Counted from the first letter of the stretch, positions 16,071 through 24,865 are shown. The stretch: DNA of 64,000 nt from Flavobacterium sp. NRK1 (GCF_024054175.1 NZ_JAMXLA010000001.1:2259165-2323164); one strand, 5' to 3'. Made by a program: numbers and translations. The notes: generated from the letters alone by a model not told the origin.

Positions 16071-19000
16071 ATGTTAAAAAGATTTATAGACCGGCCGGTT
16101 CTGGCTACGGTCATATCCATCCTATTGGTAATTTTGGGGGTTCTTGGCCTTGTAAATTTACCTTTACAGCAGTTCCCTGATATTGCTCCTCCGGCAGTTC
16201 AGGTAACGGCACTCTACCCGGGTGCAAATGCAGAAACCGTACTTAGGTCGGTAGCACCATCGCTGGAAGAATCTATAAATGGTGTAGAAAACATGACCTA
16301 TATGAGCTCTACTGCCAGTAATGACGGATCGCTTGTAATTACAGTTTATTTTAAACTGGGTACAGATCCTGATCAGGCGGCAGTAAACGTTCAGAACAGG
16401 GTATCTCAGGCAACGAGTCAGCTGCCTGCCGAGGTTATACAGGCAGGGGTAACAACTGCAAAACAGCAAAACAGCCTTATTATGGTGGTTTCTATGTATT
16501 CTGAAAATGAAACTGCTTACGATCAGACATTCCTGGCTAACTACTCTCAAATAAATATTATTCCTGATATTAAAAGGATTCCGGGTGTAGGGCAGTCAAT
16601 GATCTTTGGAGGAAATAAAGATTATTCTATGAGGGTATGGCTTAATCCTTCCCAAATGAGTTCTTACAATATTACTCCGCAGGAAATAACTGCTGCAATA
16701 CAAGACAAAAGCCTTGAGGCTGCTCCGGGTAAATTTGGAGAAAACAGCCAGGAATCCTTTGAATATGTAATCAAATATAAAGGAAAGCTTAACAAGCCGG
16801 CAGATTATGAAAATATAATTGTACGTACAAATCCTGACGGTTCACTTTTACACCTTAAAGATGTGGCGCGCGTTGAGTTTGGTTCTTATTCTTATGGCAA
16901 TTTTACCAGGGTAGATAGTAAACCGGGCGTAAATATTGCAGTTATACAGTTACCAGGGTCAAATGCTAATGATATTCAGGTATCTATAGCAAAGCTTATG
17001 GAAAAAGCATCTAAAAATTTCCCTAAAGATGTTAAGTATCTTATACTTTATAATACTAAGCGTAATCTTGACGCATCAATATCTCAGGTTGAACATACAT
17101 TATTAGAAGCTTTTATTCTTGTATTCATTGTGGTTTACCTTTTCCTTCAGGATTTCAGGTCAACATTAATTCCTGCCATTGCGGTTCCGGTAGCCATATT
17201 AGGTACATTCTTTTTCATGTCGCTATTTGGTTTTTCCATTAACCTGCTAACCCTGTTCGCGTTAGTACTGGCTATCGGTATCGTTGTGGATGATGCCATT
17301 GTGGTTGTAGAAGCAGTACACTCCAAGCTTGAAAGGGGTTATCAGCCAAAACAGGCAACCATTTCTGCAATGAGCGAAATCACCGGAGCCATTATCTCTA
17401 TTACGCTGGTAATGTCGGCGGTATTCCTTCCGGTAGGTTTTATGGAAGGTTCAACGGGGGTATTCTACAGGCAGTTTGCCCTTACCCTTGCTATTGCTAT
17501 TGTTATTTCGGCAGTAAATGCCTTAACGCTTAGTCCTGCTCTTGCAGCCTTATTCCTTAAAGCACATGACAATCACGGGCATGGACATGGTAAAGACCAC
17601 GTTTATAAAGCACCTAGCTTTAAAGAAAAATTCTTTAAAGGTTTTAATGTTGGTTTTGATAAAGTAACCAACCGCTACATAGGCAGCCTTAAGGTACTTG
17701 TAAAATACAGATGGTTAAGTCTGGGAGGTCTTGCTGTAGTTGTTTTGGCAACAGCATGGATGATAAAAACCACCCCATCAGGATTTATACCTTCTGAAGA
17801 TCAGGGCTTCATAGCCATATCGGCTTCCATGCCGGCAGGTACATCATTAGAGCGTACAACACAGGCTTTATCTGAAGTTGAAAAAGTACTGGGTGCTGCA
17901 GAATATCAGCGTACTATAAATGTACTTTCCGGATTTAATATGCTTACACAATCCTCAAGTCCATCATTTGGCGTAGCATTCGTGCTGCTTAAAGAAGATA
18001 AAGAAAGAGGTGCAATACGTAACATAGACGAAATTATGAATGATGTAAGACAAAGGCTTTCGGCTATAAAAGGCGCTAATTTCTTTGTATTTACATTCCC
18101 AACCGTACCGGGTTTTAGTAATATAGATGGTTTGGATTTTGTACTTCAGGATCGTACAGGCGGTAAACTGGATAAGTTTAGCGGTATAGGTAATAACTTT
18201 ATTATGGAACTGATGAAAAGGCCGGAAATTGCCGTAGCATTTACTCCATTTAGAGCCGATTACCCACAGTATGAGATGATGGTAGATGATGTTAAAGCCG
18301 AACAGCTTGGCGTTAGCGTTAAACAGCTTATGCAAACCATTCAGGCGTACTATGGTAGTGCCCAGGTGTCAGATTTTAACCGTTTTGGTAAATACTACCG
18401 TGTAATGGTTCAGGCAGATAAAGATACCCGTGCTACACCGGAATCTTTAGGAGGCGTGTTTGTGAAAAATAAAACAGGTGAAATGGTACCTGTAAGCACT
18501 TTGGTTAAACTTGAAAGAGTTTACGGTCCGGAGAATGCTTCAAGGTATAACCTGTTCAATTCTATGGGAGTTAATGCTATTCCCAAACCGGGCTATAGTT
18601 CGGGAGCTGCTATTAAAGCTGTTGAAGAGGTAGCTGCAAAACATTTACCACCTGGATATTCTTATGAGTTTTCGGGTATGACCAGGGAAGAGATCATATC
18701 AGGAGGTCAGTCTGCGGTAGTGTTTATGCTAAGTTTACTATTTGTTTACTTCCTGCTTGCAGCACAGTACGAAAGCTACATACTTCCAATGGCGGTAATT
18801 CTTTCTATCCCTACAGGAGTGTTTGGAGTATTTGCAGCTATAGGTTTAACGGGTATATCTAACAATATTTACGTACAGGTGGCACTTGTAATGCTTATAG
18901 GCCTGCTCGCCAAAAATGCCATTCTTATTGTAGAGTTTGCCGTACAGCGCCGAAGAGCAGGCAAAACATTGCTGTCTTCTGCTTTAGAAGCTGCCAAACT

Positions 19001-19274
19001 TAGGTTACGACCTATTATTATGACATCGCTGGCGTTTATCGTAGGGCTTATACCTATGATGGGTGCGGTAGGGCCATCTGCTCAGGGTAACCATTCTATT
19101 AGTATTGGCGCAGCAGGAGGTATGCTTACAGGTGTTGTGTTAGGATTGTTTATTATACCGGTGTTGTTTATAATATTCCAATATCTTCAGGAAATGGTAA
19201 CCGGTGTGCCTAAAAAAGCAGAAGGTGCCGAAGCATTAGAGCATCTGAAAGAGGAATTAGAATTAGTAAAATAA
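16071..19274 (+). CDS. RND efflux transporter, hydrophobe/amphiphile (HAE1) family
   Basis: This 1067-residue AcrB-type proton-driven inner-membrane pump has twelve predicted helices and two large periplasmic loops. It starts with the family hallmark FIDRPVLATVISI. The proton-relay pair Asp-Asp is present in TM4 (GIVVDDAIVVVEAV), and the matching lysine in TM10 (GLLAKNAILIVEF). The cytoplasmic loop between TM6 and TM7 has a His-rich patch (AHDNHGHGHGKDH), which is not typical of E. coli AcrB. Substrates cannot be told from sequence; the HAE1 group exports drugs, dyes, detergents and bile salts. Its context with a TetR repressor, adaptor and channel fits an inducible multidrug pump. Confidence 0.95.
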   Translation: MLKRFIDRPVLATVISILLVILGVLGLVNLPLQQFPDIAPPAVQVTALYPGANAETVLRSVAPSLEESINGVENMTYMSSTASNDGSLVITVYFKLGTDPDQAAVNVQNRVSQATSQLPAEVIQAGVTTAKQQNSLIMVVSMYSENETAYDQTFLANYSQINIIPDIKRIPGVGQSMIFGGNKDYSMRVWLNPSQMSSYNITPQEITAAIQDKSLEAAPGKFGENSQESFEYVIKYKGKLNKPADYENIIVRTNPDGSLLHLKDVARVEFGSYSYGNFTRVDSKPGVNIAVIQLPGSNANDIQVSIAKLMEKASKNFPKDVKYLILYNTKRNLDASISQVEHTLLEAFILVFIVVYLFLQDFRSTLIPAIAVPVAILGTFFFMSLFGFSINLLTLFALVLAIGIVVDDAIVVVEAVHSKLERGYQPKQATISAMSEITGAIISITLVMSAVFLPVGFMEGSTGVFYRQFALTLAIAIVISAVNALTLSPALAALFLKAHDNHGHGHGKDHVYKAPSFKEKFFKGFNVGFDKVTNRYIGSLKVLVKYRWLSLGGLAVVVLATAWMIKTTPSGFIPSEDQGFIAISASMPAGTSLERTTQALSEVEKVLGAAEYQRTINVLSGFNMLTQSSSPSFGVAFVLLKEDKERGAIRNIDEIMNDVRQRLSAIKGANFFVFTFPTVPGFSNIDGLDFVLQDRTGGKLDKFSGIGNNFIMELMKRPEIAVAFTPFRADYPQYEMMVDDVKAEQLGVSVKQLMQTIQAYYGSAQVSDFNRFGKYYRVMVQADKDTRATPESLGGVFVKNKTGEMVPVSTLVKLERVYGPENASRYNLFNSMGVNAIPKPGYSSGAAIKAVEEVAAKHLPPGYSYEFSGMTREEIISGGQSAVVFMLSLLFVYFLLAAQYESYILPMAVILSIPTGVFGVFAAIGLTGISNNIYVQVALVMLIGLLAKNAILIVEFAVQRRRAGKTLLSSALEAAKLRLRPIIMTSLAFIVGLIPMMGAVGPSAQGNHSISIGAAGGMLTGVVLGLFIIPVLFIIFQYLQEMVTGVPKKAEGAEALEHLKEELELVK

Positions 19275-19282
19275 GACAATAA

Positions 19283-19300
19283 TCCCCTCTGCGGAGGGGA
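19283..19300. other. Intercistronic hairpin in the RND operon
   Basis: TCCCCTC and GAGGGGA form a 7-bp stem with a 4-base loop between the pump and channel genes. No T-run follows, so it is more likely an mRNA-stability or translation-level element than a terminator. Its sequence resembles the CCCCTC..GAGGGG core of the palindromic element at 22261-22373. Confidence 0.45.
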
Positions 19301-19325
19301 AACTTAAAATATACCACCATTAAAA

Positions 19326-20738
19326 ATGAAAACATATAATATTTATCTTCTCTTTACAGTATTCCTGGTACTTACAGGCTGTAAAGTGTCTAAAGATATA
19401 GAAACTCCACAGCCGGAACTGCCGCAGGACTACAGGAATGCTGCCGTTACTGCCGATACTACAAGTATTGCAACCGTAGAGTGGAAAAAGTTTTTTCCTG
19501 ATGTAAGTCTTCAGGAGCTTATTGGTAAAGCAGTTACTAATAATTATGACATGCAGACTGCCCTTAAAAATATTGAGGCTGCACAAATGCAATTACGCCA
19601 GACAAAATGGAATAATGTACCACAAGCTAATTTTGGAGTTACTGCAAATACATCTATTCCGTCTAAAAACAGTTTGAACGGTATAAGCCTTAATAACTTT
19701 TTGAATACAAGCCATATTGAGGATTATAATGCTAATTTTTCGCTGTCATGGGAGGCCGATATATGGGGAAAACTAAGAGGACGCAAAAAAGAAGCTCTTG
19801 CCCAGTATCTTAAAACCGAAGAAGCGAGAAAACTGATTCAGACTAATCTTGTGGCAAGTGTGGCTCAGGGATATTACAACCTGCTTATGCTTGATGCCCA
19901 GTTGGCAATTGCCAAAAAAAACCTGGCACTTAATGAAAACACATTGCGTATAGTAAAAATGCAGTTCGATTCGGGGCAGATTACATCGCTGGCTGTACAA
20001 CAAACAGAAGCGCAAAGGCTTAGAGCTGCACAAATAGTTCCGCAGCTTGAAAAAGAAGTTACCATTCAGGAAAACGCATTAAGTATATTAACAGGTGCGC
20101 TTCCTAATGAAATAGTAAGAAACTCAACATTAGATCTTACACCGCTTCATGATGAATTATCATCAGGAGTTCCATCATCAATCTTAAGTCAAAGACCCGA
20201 TGTAAAAGCATCAGAATACGAGCTGGCAGCAGCCAATGCAAGGGTAGGGGTAACAAAAGCCTCTATGTATCCGGCATTGAATATTACAGCTCAGGGCGGA
20301 CTTAATTCTTTTAAATCGAATAACTGGTTTAACATGCCCGCGTCATTATTTGGTATAGTGGCTGGTAGCATTACACAGCCACTGTTGCAAAGAAGGCAGC
20401 TTAGAACACAGTATGAAGTTGCAAAAGTAGAGCGCGAAAAAGCAGTTATTGCCTTCAGGCAGTCTGTACTAAAAGCAGTAGGCGAAGTATCAGACGCGCT
20501 GGTGAGGGTAGAGAAACTTAAACAGGAGCAGGAGTTTGCGGCAGAAAGAGTGGCCAACCTGCAAAAAGCTACAACCAATGCAGATATGCTGTTTAAAAGC
20601 GGTATGGCCAATTATCTGGAAGTGATTACAGCACAAAGCAATGTACTGCAAAGCGAACTGGATCTGGCAGCATTAAAAAGAGACCAGCTTAACGCTGTGG
20701 CCCAATTATACAGGTCGCTAGGCGGAGGCTGGAGGTAA
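19326..20738 (+). CDS. RND efflux outer-membrane channel lipoprotein (NodT/OprM type)
   Basis: This 470-residue TolC-like outer-membrane factor has a lipoprotein signal with C19 in VLTGCKVSK. Two repeats of the OEP domain follow (about 55-240 and 265-465), each with long coiled helices and transmembrane strands. Signature patches include ADIWGKLRGRKKEA and LSQRPDVKASE. It is the exit duct for the adaptor and pump encoded just upstream and is the last gene of the operon; a terminator follows. Confidence 0.94.
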   Translation: MKTYNIYLLFTVFLVLTGCKVSKDIETPQPELPQDYRNAAVTADTTSIATVEWKKFFPDVSLQELIGKAVTNNYDMQTALKNIEAAQMQLRQTKWNNVPQANFGVTANTSIPSKNSLNGISLNNFLNTSHIEDYNANFSLSWEADIWGKLRGRKKEALAQYLKTEEARKLIQTNLVASVAQGYYNLLMLDAQLAIAKKNLALNENTLRIVKMQFDSGQITSLAVQQTEAQRLRAAQIVPQLEKEVTIQENALSILTGALPNEIVRNSTLDLTPLHDELSSGVPSSILSQRPDVKASEYELAAANARVGVTKASMYPALNITAQGGLNSFKSNNWFNMPASLFGIVAGSITQPLLQRRQLRTQYEVAKVEREKAVIAFRQSVLKAVGEVSDALVRVEKLKQEQEFAAERVANLQKATTNADMLFKSGMANYLEVITAQSNVLQSELDLAALKRDQLNAVAQLYRSLGGGWR

Positions 20739-20762
20739 TGGTGTTATTGTTTTAAGTGGAAG

Positions 20763-20800
20763 AAACCCTTCTCTGTTAGTTCAGGGGAGGGTTTTGTATT
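20763..20800 (+). terminator. Terminator of the RND operon
   Basis: AAACCCTTC (20763-20771) pairs with GGAGGGTTT (20786-20794), with one G-U wobble, and a T-rich tail follows. It lies about 25 bases after the channel gene. Confidence 0.7.
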
Positions 20801-20832
20801 TTGTATAGATTTATGATTGCAAAGCCCTGATC

Positions 20833-20890
20833 GCTGGCGCGAGCGTCTCGCTCGTGCCTATGTATGTACGAGCGAAACGCTCGCGCCAGC
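20833..20890. repeat. REP-like palindromic element, copy A
   Basis: This 58-base inverted repeat has outer arms GCTGGCGCGAGCG (20833-20845) and CGCTCGCGCCAGC (20878-20890), perfectly complementary. Each half also folds alone (CGAGCG-TCT-CGCTCG and CGAGCG-AAA-CGCTCG), so it can form either one long stem or two hairpins. It is GC-rich against an AT-rich background. Copies B and C lie at 21530 and 22170. Confidence 0.8.
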
Positions 20891-20905
20891 AGGGTAAACT
20901 TCCTA

Positions 20906-21496
20906 CTATTCTTTACTACTCTTGCTTTGTGCTTTAGATAATGCCTTTGTAATATTTTCTTTAATCTTACTATAATTAAGTTTATTAACTTTTTCCAGAA
21001 TAGTATTAATTAAATACTTATCATTTACCGGATTTTCCAGCTCTTTTAAAATAGTATCAATTTTAAGATTATTGGTATTACTGTTCAATAATTTAATGAA
21101 TTGCTTAGGATGCTTATATAAGCATTGAAACAGAAGCTCATTACTATATTCAGAATATTCAATATTATTAGTGCAGGATATGTCAAACGTATATAAAAAG
21201 TTTAAAATATCTTCATCTTCAGGATTATTAATTTTGTTCTCTAATTCAATTAAATATTTTAAGTTACACTTTATGGAATCATAAGATTTTGAACTTTTTC
21301 TTTCTTCATTTATGACGATGCTGCCTTGCTTGTTTTCTTTTTCATTTTTCCCATTGAAAAATGTGTCCGAATGTAATTTGTTTAATGTATTACTACTTTT
21401 AGTTTCTTGACACGACAAAAATAAAAAGCAGCTTGTTATTAAAATTAAAAAAGATCCTAACTTAATTTTTTTATAATGATTTAAGAAATCGTTCAT
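20906..21496 (-). CDS. Putative lipoprotein of unknown function
   Basis: This 196-residue protein has an N-terminal hydrophobic segment (about 13-28) ending at C29 (FLSCQE), a plausible if loose lipobox. The mature part is hydrophilic, Asn/Lys/Glu-rich and helical, with no recognised domain and a C-terminal Ser/Lys tail (KAQSKSSKE). It is very AT-rich and lies between REP-like elements A and B beside an Imm42-like gene, in the only accessory-looking patch of the window. I do not recognise a family. Confidence 0.7.
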   Translation of the reverse strand: MNDFLNHYKKIKLGSFLILITSCFLFLSCQETKSSNTLNKLHSDTFFNGKNEKENKQGSIVINEERKSSKSYDSIKCNLKYLIELENKINNPEDEDILNFLYTFDISCTNNIEYSEYSNELLFQCLYKHPKQFIKLLNSNTNNLKIDTILKELENPVNDKYLINTILEKVNKLNYSKIKENITKALSKAQSKSSKE

Positions 21497-21529
21497 GTCT
21501 ATCTGATTTTATATCATGTAATTTCACCT

Positions 21530-21616
21530 CTGGCGAGCGTCTCGCTCGTGTCCATGTAGTGCTTTTCAAATATAATAAATTTGGAATAAGCACGAGCGAG
21601 ACGCTAGCGCTAGCAG
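21530..21616. repeat. REP-like palindromic element, copy B
   Basis: The left arm CTGGCGAGCGTCTCGCTCG begins at 21530 and the right arm CACGAGCGAGACGCT spans 21591-21605; the innermost 15 bases of the arms pair perfectly. The AT-rich interior contains a 24-base block starting GCTTTTCAAATATAATAAAT (from 21561) that is identical in copy C but absent from copy A. Confidence 0.8.
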
Positions 21617-21641
21617 GGGGTCACGTTCGTGGTAGAAAGTA

Positions 21642-22118
21642 TTAAAATATTCTATTTATTAATTCATTTAAAACTTTAAAATATTCATTTTTACTTATCT
21701 TAAAATAATTGATTCTTAAACTTTGATTATTTAGATCAAGGAATGGAGTATTGTTTGAAAGCAGTTTCCATACAATATTAATTTCATCATCGTAAATAAA
21801 TGAAAATATAATAAAATCATCACAAAACGTACCAAAAGATCTAATACTATATTTTAGTTGTTCTGGGTTATGAGAGTTATTAATTTTTGCAATAAAGAAT
21901 TTGTATAAATCTTCTTTATTCATAAGTTTAATATTCAATTCACTTGAGTTAGCAATTTCTTGTAAGCCAGCTGCTAAATAACCCCTTAAATATATCAGAT
22001 CTTCGCTTGTGCCTAATGATTGGCTTCCTAACCAAATTTTAGAATAACCCATTGCTTTATCGGTATCGGTCATTTTATATTCAATCGCGAATAATTCTTT
22101 ATTACCTATTAATATCAT
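21642..22118 (-). CDS. Immunity 42 (Imm42)-like protein
   Basis: This 158-residue soluble protein starts MILIGNKELFAIEYKMTD, followed by WLGSQSLGTSEDLIYLRGYL. This pattern of opening strands (GN..FAIEY..., a Trp-rich strand, then a gap and LGT..DL) resembles Imm42 immunity proteins of polymorphic toxin systems, which neutralise a contact- or T6SS/T9SS-delivered toxin. The rest, ending KVLNELINRIF, shows no other family. No toxin gene is adjacent, only a lipoprotein gene and repeat elements, so it would be an orphan immunity gene. The match is by eye and moderate. Confidence 0.6.
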   Translation of the reverse strand: MILIGNKELFAIEYKMTDTDKAMGYSKIWLGSQSLGTSEDLIYLRGYLAAGLQEIANSSELNIKLMNKEDLYKFFIAKINNSHNPEQLKYSIRSFGTFCDDFIIFSFIYDDEINIVWKLLSNNTPFLDLNNQSLRINYFKISKNEYFKVLNELINRIF

Positions 22119-22169
22119 ATTAATATCTTAATTTTTGTATTTACCGCTGGCTGGCTTTAGTTTCTCCTC

Positions 22170-22249
22170 GCTGGCGTGAGCGTCTCGCTCGTGTCTATTT
22201 TAGGAAAATTGCTTTTCAAATATAATAAATTTGGGAGTAGCACGAGCGG
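22170..22249. repeat. REP-like palindromic element, copy C (3' truncated)
   Basis: The left arm GCTGGCGTGAGCGTCTCGC begins at 22170. The interior holds the same 24-base block as copy B (from 22211). The right arm is cut off after CACGAGCG (22241-22248), so this copy is incomplete. A second GCTGG motif just upstream (22146-22155) may be a remnant. Confidence 0.75.
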
Positions 22250-22260
22250 TCTATTCATTG

Positions 22261-22373
22261 TTAAACCACCCCGGCTTTCAGCCACCCCTCCAAAGGAGGT
22301 GAATGCCAAACTCTAATATAAAATAACAATTTCCCCTCATTTGGAGGGGTGCCCGTAGGGCGGGGTGGTTTAA
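22261..22373. repeat. 113-base palindromic intergenic element
   Basis: Outer arms TTAAACCACCCCG (22261-22273) and CGGGGTGGTTTAA (22361-22373) are exact inverted repeats. Inner arms ACCCCTCC (22284-22291) and GGAGGGGT (22343-22350) also pair. It contains no gene. Its structure fits a non-autonomous palindromic repeat, unrelated in sequence to the neighbouring REP-like copies. Together with copy C it fills the 349-base gap before rny. Confidence 0.75.
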
Positions 22374-22404
22374 TTATATAGTATTAGTTTCAGAAATCTT
22401 TATA

Positions 22405-22436
22405 CAAAAAAAACTCCGAAGTTACCTCCGGAGTTT
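22405..22436 (-). terminator. Terminator of rny
   Basis: On the minus strand AAACTCCG and CGGAGTTT pair (positions 22429-22436 and 22411-22418), followed by a run of eight T. It lies 32 bases past the rny stop. Confidence 0.8.
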
Positions 22437-22467
22437 ATATAATCAGAACGAACGTTCTTAATTAACC

Positions 22468-24030
22468 TTATTTCGCAATATTCACTGCTCTGGTTTCCCT
22501 GATAACGGTAATTTTTACCTGTCCCGGGTACGTCATTTCAGTTTGTATTTTATGTGATATTTCAAAAGAAAGATTTGCTGCCATATCATCGCTTACTTTT
22601 TCGCTTTCTACAATTACACGTAGTTCACGTCCTGCCTGTATAGCATAGGCGCTTTTAACACCCTGGAAACCGTAAGCAATATCTTCAAGGTCTTTAAGAC
22701 GCTGAATGTAAGAGTCAAGAACCTGTCTTCTGGCACCCGGTCTTGCACCCGAAATAGCATCACATACCTGAATGATAGGTGATAACAATGATTTCATTTC
22801 TATCTCGTCGTGGTGAGCACCAATGGCGTTGCAAACTTCTTCTTTCTCTCCATATTTCTCAGCCCACTGCATACCAAGTAATGCGTGCGGAAGATCGCTT
22901 TCTGCATCCGGCACTTTACCAATATCATGAAGTAAACCTGCTCTTTTGGCAAGCTTAACATTAAGGCCAAGCTCAGCAGCCATAATTCCACAAAGTTTAG
23001 CTACTTCACGCGAGTGTTGTAGTAAGTTTTGCCCGTAAGAAGAACGATATTTCATTCTGCCTACTATCTTAATAAGTTCAGGGTGTAGTCCGTGAATACC
23101 AAGATCGATCACGGTACGCTTACCTACTTCAATAATTTCGTCTTCAATTTGTTTTGCAGTTTTCGCAACCACCTCTTCAATACGTGCAGGGTGAATCCTT
23201 CCGTCAGTAACAAGTTTGTGTAATGCAAGACGGGCAATTTCTCTTCTCACAGGGTCAAAACAAGAAAGGATGATAGCCTCAGGGGTATCGTCAACAATAA
23301 TCTCAACACCTGTTGCAGCTTCAAGCGCACGTATATTACGGCCTTCACGACCAATAATACGGCCTTTTACATCGTCAGATTCGATGTTGAATACAGATAC
23401 ACAGTTTTCTACTGCTTCTTCTGTACCTACACGCTGAATAGTGCTGATGATAATTTTTTTAGCTTCCTGCTGTGCTGTAAGCTTAGCCTCTTCAATAGTG
23501 TCCTGAATATGAGACATAGCATTGGTTTTAGCCTCAGCTTTAAGGCTTTCAATAAGCTGGTTTTTAGCTTCATCTGCCGATAATCCCGAAATAACTTCAA
23601 GTTGTTCAACCTGGCTTTTGTGAAGCCTGTCTATTTCCTGTTGTTTTTTATCAAGATAGTCTATACGGTTATTATAGTCGGCGATTTTTGCTTCCGCCTC
23701 ATCATTAATTTTTTTAGTTTTAGCCAGTTCGTTAGATACCTGCGATTCTTTATCGCGGGTTCTTTTTTCAGCTTCGGCAATTTTTTTGTCTTTGCCTAAT
23801 ATTACCTGCTCATGTTCTGCTTTTAGCTCAAGAAATTTCTCTTTAGCTTGCAGTAATTTGTCTTTTTTTATCGCTTCTGCTTCAGTTTTGGCGTCTTTAA
23901 GTATAGAACCGGCCTCTTTTTTAGCATTTTTTATCAGATTTGATACATTTTTCTTCTCCAGGAATTTCGCGACCCCAAATCCGGCCGCTGCCCCTACAAT
24001 CCCGATAATTATTATTAAAGTAATGTCCAT
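22468..24030 (-). CDS. rny: Ribonuclease Y
   Basis: RNase Y is a membrane-anchored endoribonuclease that starts mRNA decay. The 520-residue protein has an N-terminal membrane helix (about 3-22), a long coiled coil (about 25-190), a KH RNA-binding domain ([19 protein letters not shown], about 220-245) and an HD hydrolase domain with the metal motif HD in [10 protein letters not shown]. All family parts are present at full length. It lies downstream of zapA and a predicted 6S RNA on the same strand. An intrinsic terminator follows. Confidence 0.96.
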   Translation of the reverse strand: MDITLIIIIGIVGAAAGFGVAKFLEKKNVSNLIKNAKKEAGSILKDAKTEAEAIKKDKLLQAKEKFLELKAEHEQVILGKDKKIAEAEKRTRDKESQVSNELAKTKKINDEAEAKIADYNNRIDYLDKKQQEIDRLHKSQVEQLEVISGLSADEAKNQLIESLKAEAKTNAMSHIQDTIEEAKLTAQQEAKKIIISTIQRVGTEEAVENCVSVFNIESDDVKGRIIGREGRNIRALEAATGVEIIVDDTPEAIILSCFDPVRREIARLALHKLVTDGRIHPARIEEVVAKTAKQIEDEIIEVGKRTVIDLGIHGLHPELIKIVGRMKYRSSYGQNLLQHSREVAKLCGIMAAELGLNVKLAKRAGLLHDIGKVPDAESDLPHALLGMQWAEKYGEKEEVCNAIGAHHDEIEMKSLLSPIIQVCDAISGARPGARRQVLDSYIQRLKDLEDIAYGFQGVKSAYAIQAGRELRVIVESEKVSDDMAANLSFEISHKIQTEMTYPGQVKITVIRETRAVNIAK

Positions 24031-24058
24031 AGATTATGTTTGGTTTTTATATAAAAAA

Positions 24059-24211
24059 GCCTACATCAGAAGAATTGTATAAACTCGTAAAGACAAGTTT
24101 TGGGCTAACCCGCTGTTCAAGGATCTGCTCAAGGCAGCATGCTATAGTAGCGACGATTCACCCATTTTAAAGTATTGGCGTTGAGTTTATCAAATTTGTA
24201 CTAATGTAGGC
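24059..24211 (-). ncRNA. ssrS: Probable 6S RNA
   Basis: The 214-base gap between zapA and rny holds a long rod-like RNA. The outer stem pairs GCCTACAT (24059-24066) with ATGTAGGC (24204-24211); an inner stem pairs ATAAACTC (24079-24086) with GAGTTTAT (24183-24190). On the minus strand the last helix is followed by six T, as at a terminator. The central part (CTTGAACAGCGGGTTAGCCC on the minus strand) recalls the 6S loop. 6S RNA mimics an open promoter and binds RNA polymerase; in gamma-proteobacteria it also lies next to zapA. The strand is chosen from the T-run and the resemblance. Identity is inferred, not searched. Confidence 0.62.
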
Positions 24212-24244
24212 AGTATTTTTGACGTATGTAAAGAACGTATTTTA

Positions 24245-24538
24245 TTATTTAGAGAGAAGGGCACTCACTTTTTCATCCATTTTTCTAAGCCTTTCAAAGG
24301 CTGTTTCCAGATCGGCAGACTTATCTATCTGCTTTTGTTCGGCTTGCGCTGCAAATTGTAGTGCACACATTGCCAGTACATCCTGTTTATCGCGAACTGC
24401 ATAATTTTCTTCGAACTGCCTTATCATGGCATCAATTTTTTTGGAAGCGCTTCTCAGCCCCTCTTCCTGTGCCGGATCTACATTTAACGGGTAAACCCTG
24501 TCGGCAATTGATATCTTAATTTTAAGCTTTTCGTCCAT
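24245..24538 (-). CDS. zapA: Cell division protein ZapA
   Basis: ZapA binds FtsZ and bundles its filaments at the division ring. The 97-residue protein starts with the ZapA beta-strand region (LKIKISIADRVYPLNV). A charged segment (EEGLRSASKKIDAMI) and a long C-terminal coiled coil follow. Length and pattern are typical. It follows a coiled-coil gene by 8 bases and precedes the predicted 6S RNA. Confidence 0.9.
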   Translation of the reverse strand: MDEKLKIKISIADRVYPLNVDPAQEEGLRSASKKIDAMIRQFEENYAVRDKQDVLAMCALQFAAQAEQKQIDKSADLETAFERLRKMDEKVSALLSK

Positions 24539-24546
24539 CTTCTGTG

Positions 24547-24846
24547 TTAATCAGAGAGTTGTGCTATACAGTAATCAATTTCGCGGATCAATGAATTTAT
24601 TTTGAGTTTTGTTTCTCTTTTATTGTCGTCACTGCCGAGTAATGAATTGGCCATCCTTAAAGATTCGTTTTGCTGTTTAAGCGCTACAATATCTTCACTT
24701 TGTCTTTTTAAAGCCAAAGCTGACCGGGAGACCTCGTTTTTCAGTTCCTGATTCTCACTTTGCAGCCTGTCCAGTTTTTGAGACAGCTTTTCAAGTTTAA
24801 TCTCAAGAGCATCAACTATTTCGGATAATCCGTTCATAACAGTCAA
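24547..24846 (-). CDS. Coiled-coil protein, probable division partner of ZapA
   Basis: This 99-residue protein is almost entirely heptad-patterned (about 5-75, IVDALEIKLEKLSQKLDRL). It has no signal peptide or membrane segment. It is translated first in an operon with zapA, 8 bases apart. Such small coiled-coil proteins upstream of zapA are common in Bacteroidota, and ZapB has a comparable form in other bacteria, so a division role is likely but inferred from context and shape. A near-consensus promoter lies upstream. Confidence 0.8.
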   Translation of the reverse strand: MTVMNGLSEIVDALEIKLEKLSQKLDRLQSENQELKNEVSRSALALKRQSEDIVALKQQNESLRMANSLLGSDDNKRETKLKINSLIREIDYCIAQLSD

Positions 24847-24865
24847 CTTTCATTACATGATTTTA

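Noticed and set aside
16164-16550. 128-codon minus-strand frame within the RND pump gene
   Set aside because: It is a shadow of the pump reading frame, with Arg/Cys-rich low-quality protein and no start signal.
17964-18335. 123-codon minus-strand frame within the RND pump gene
   Set aside because: Same reason; the pump is intact and conserved across this segment.
20833-22249. CRISPR-like array from the three repeat copies
   Set aside because: The copies are hundreds of bases apart, of unequal length, palindromic within themselves and separated by genes; there are no regular spacers and no cas genes.
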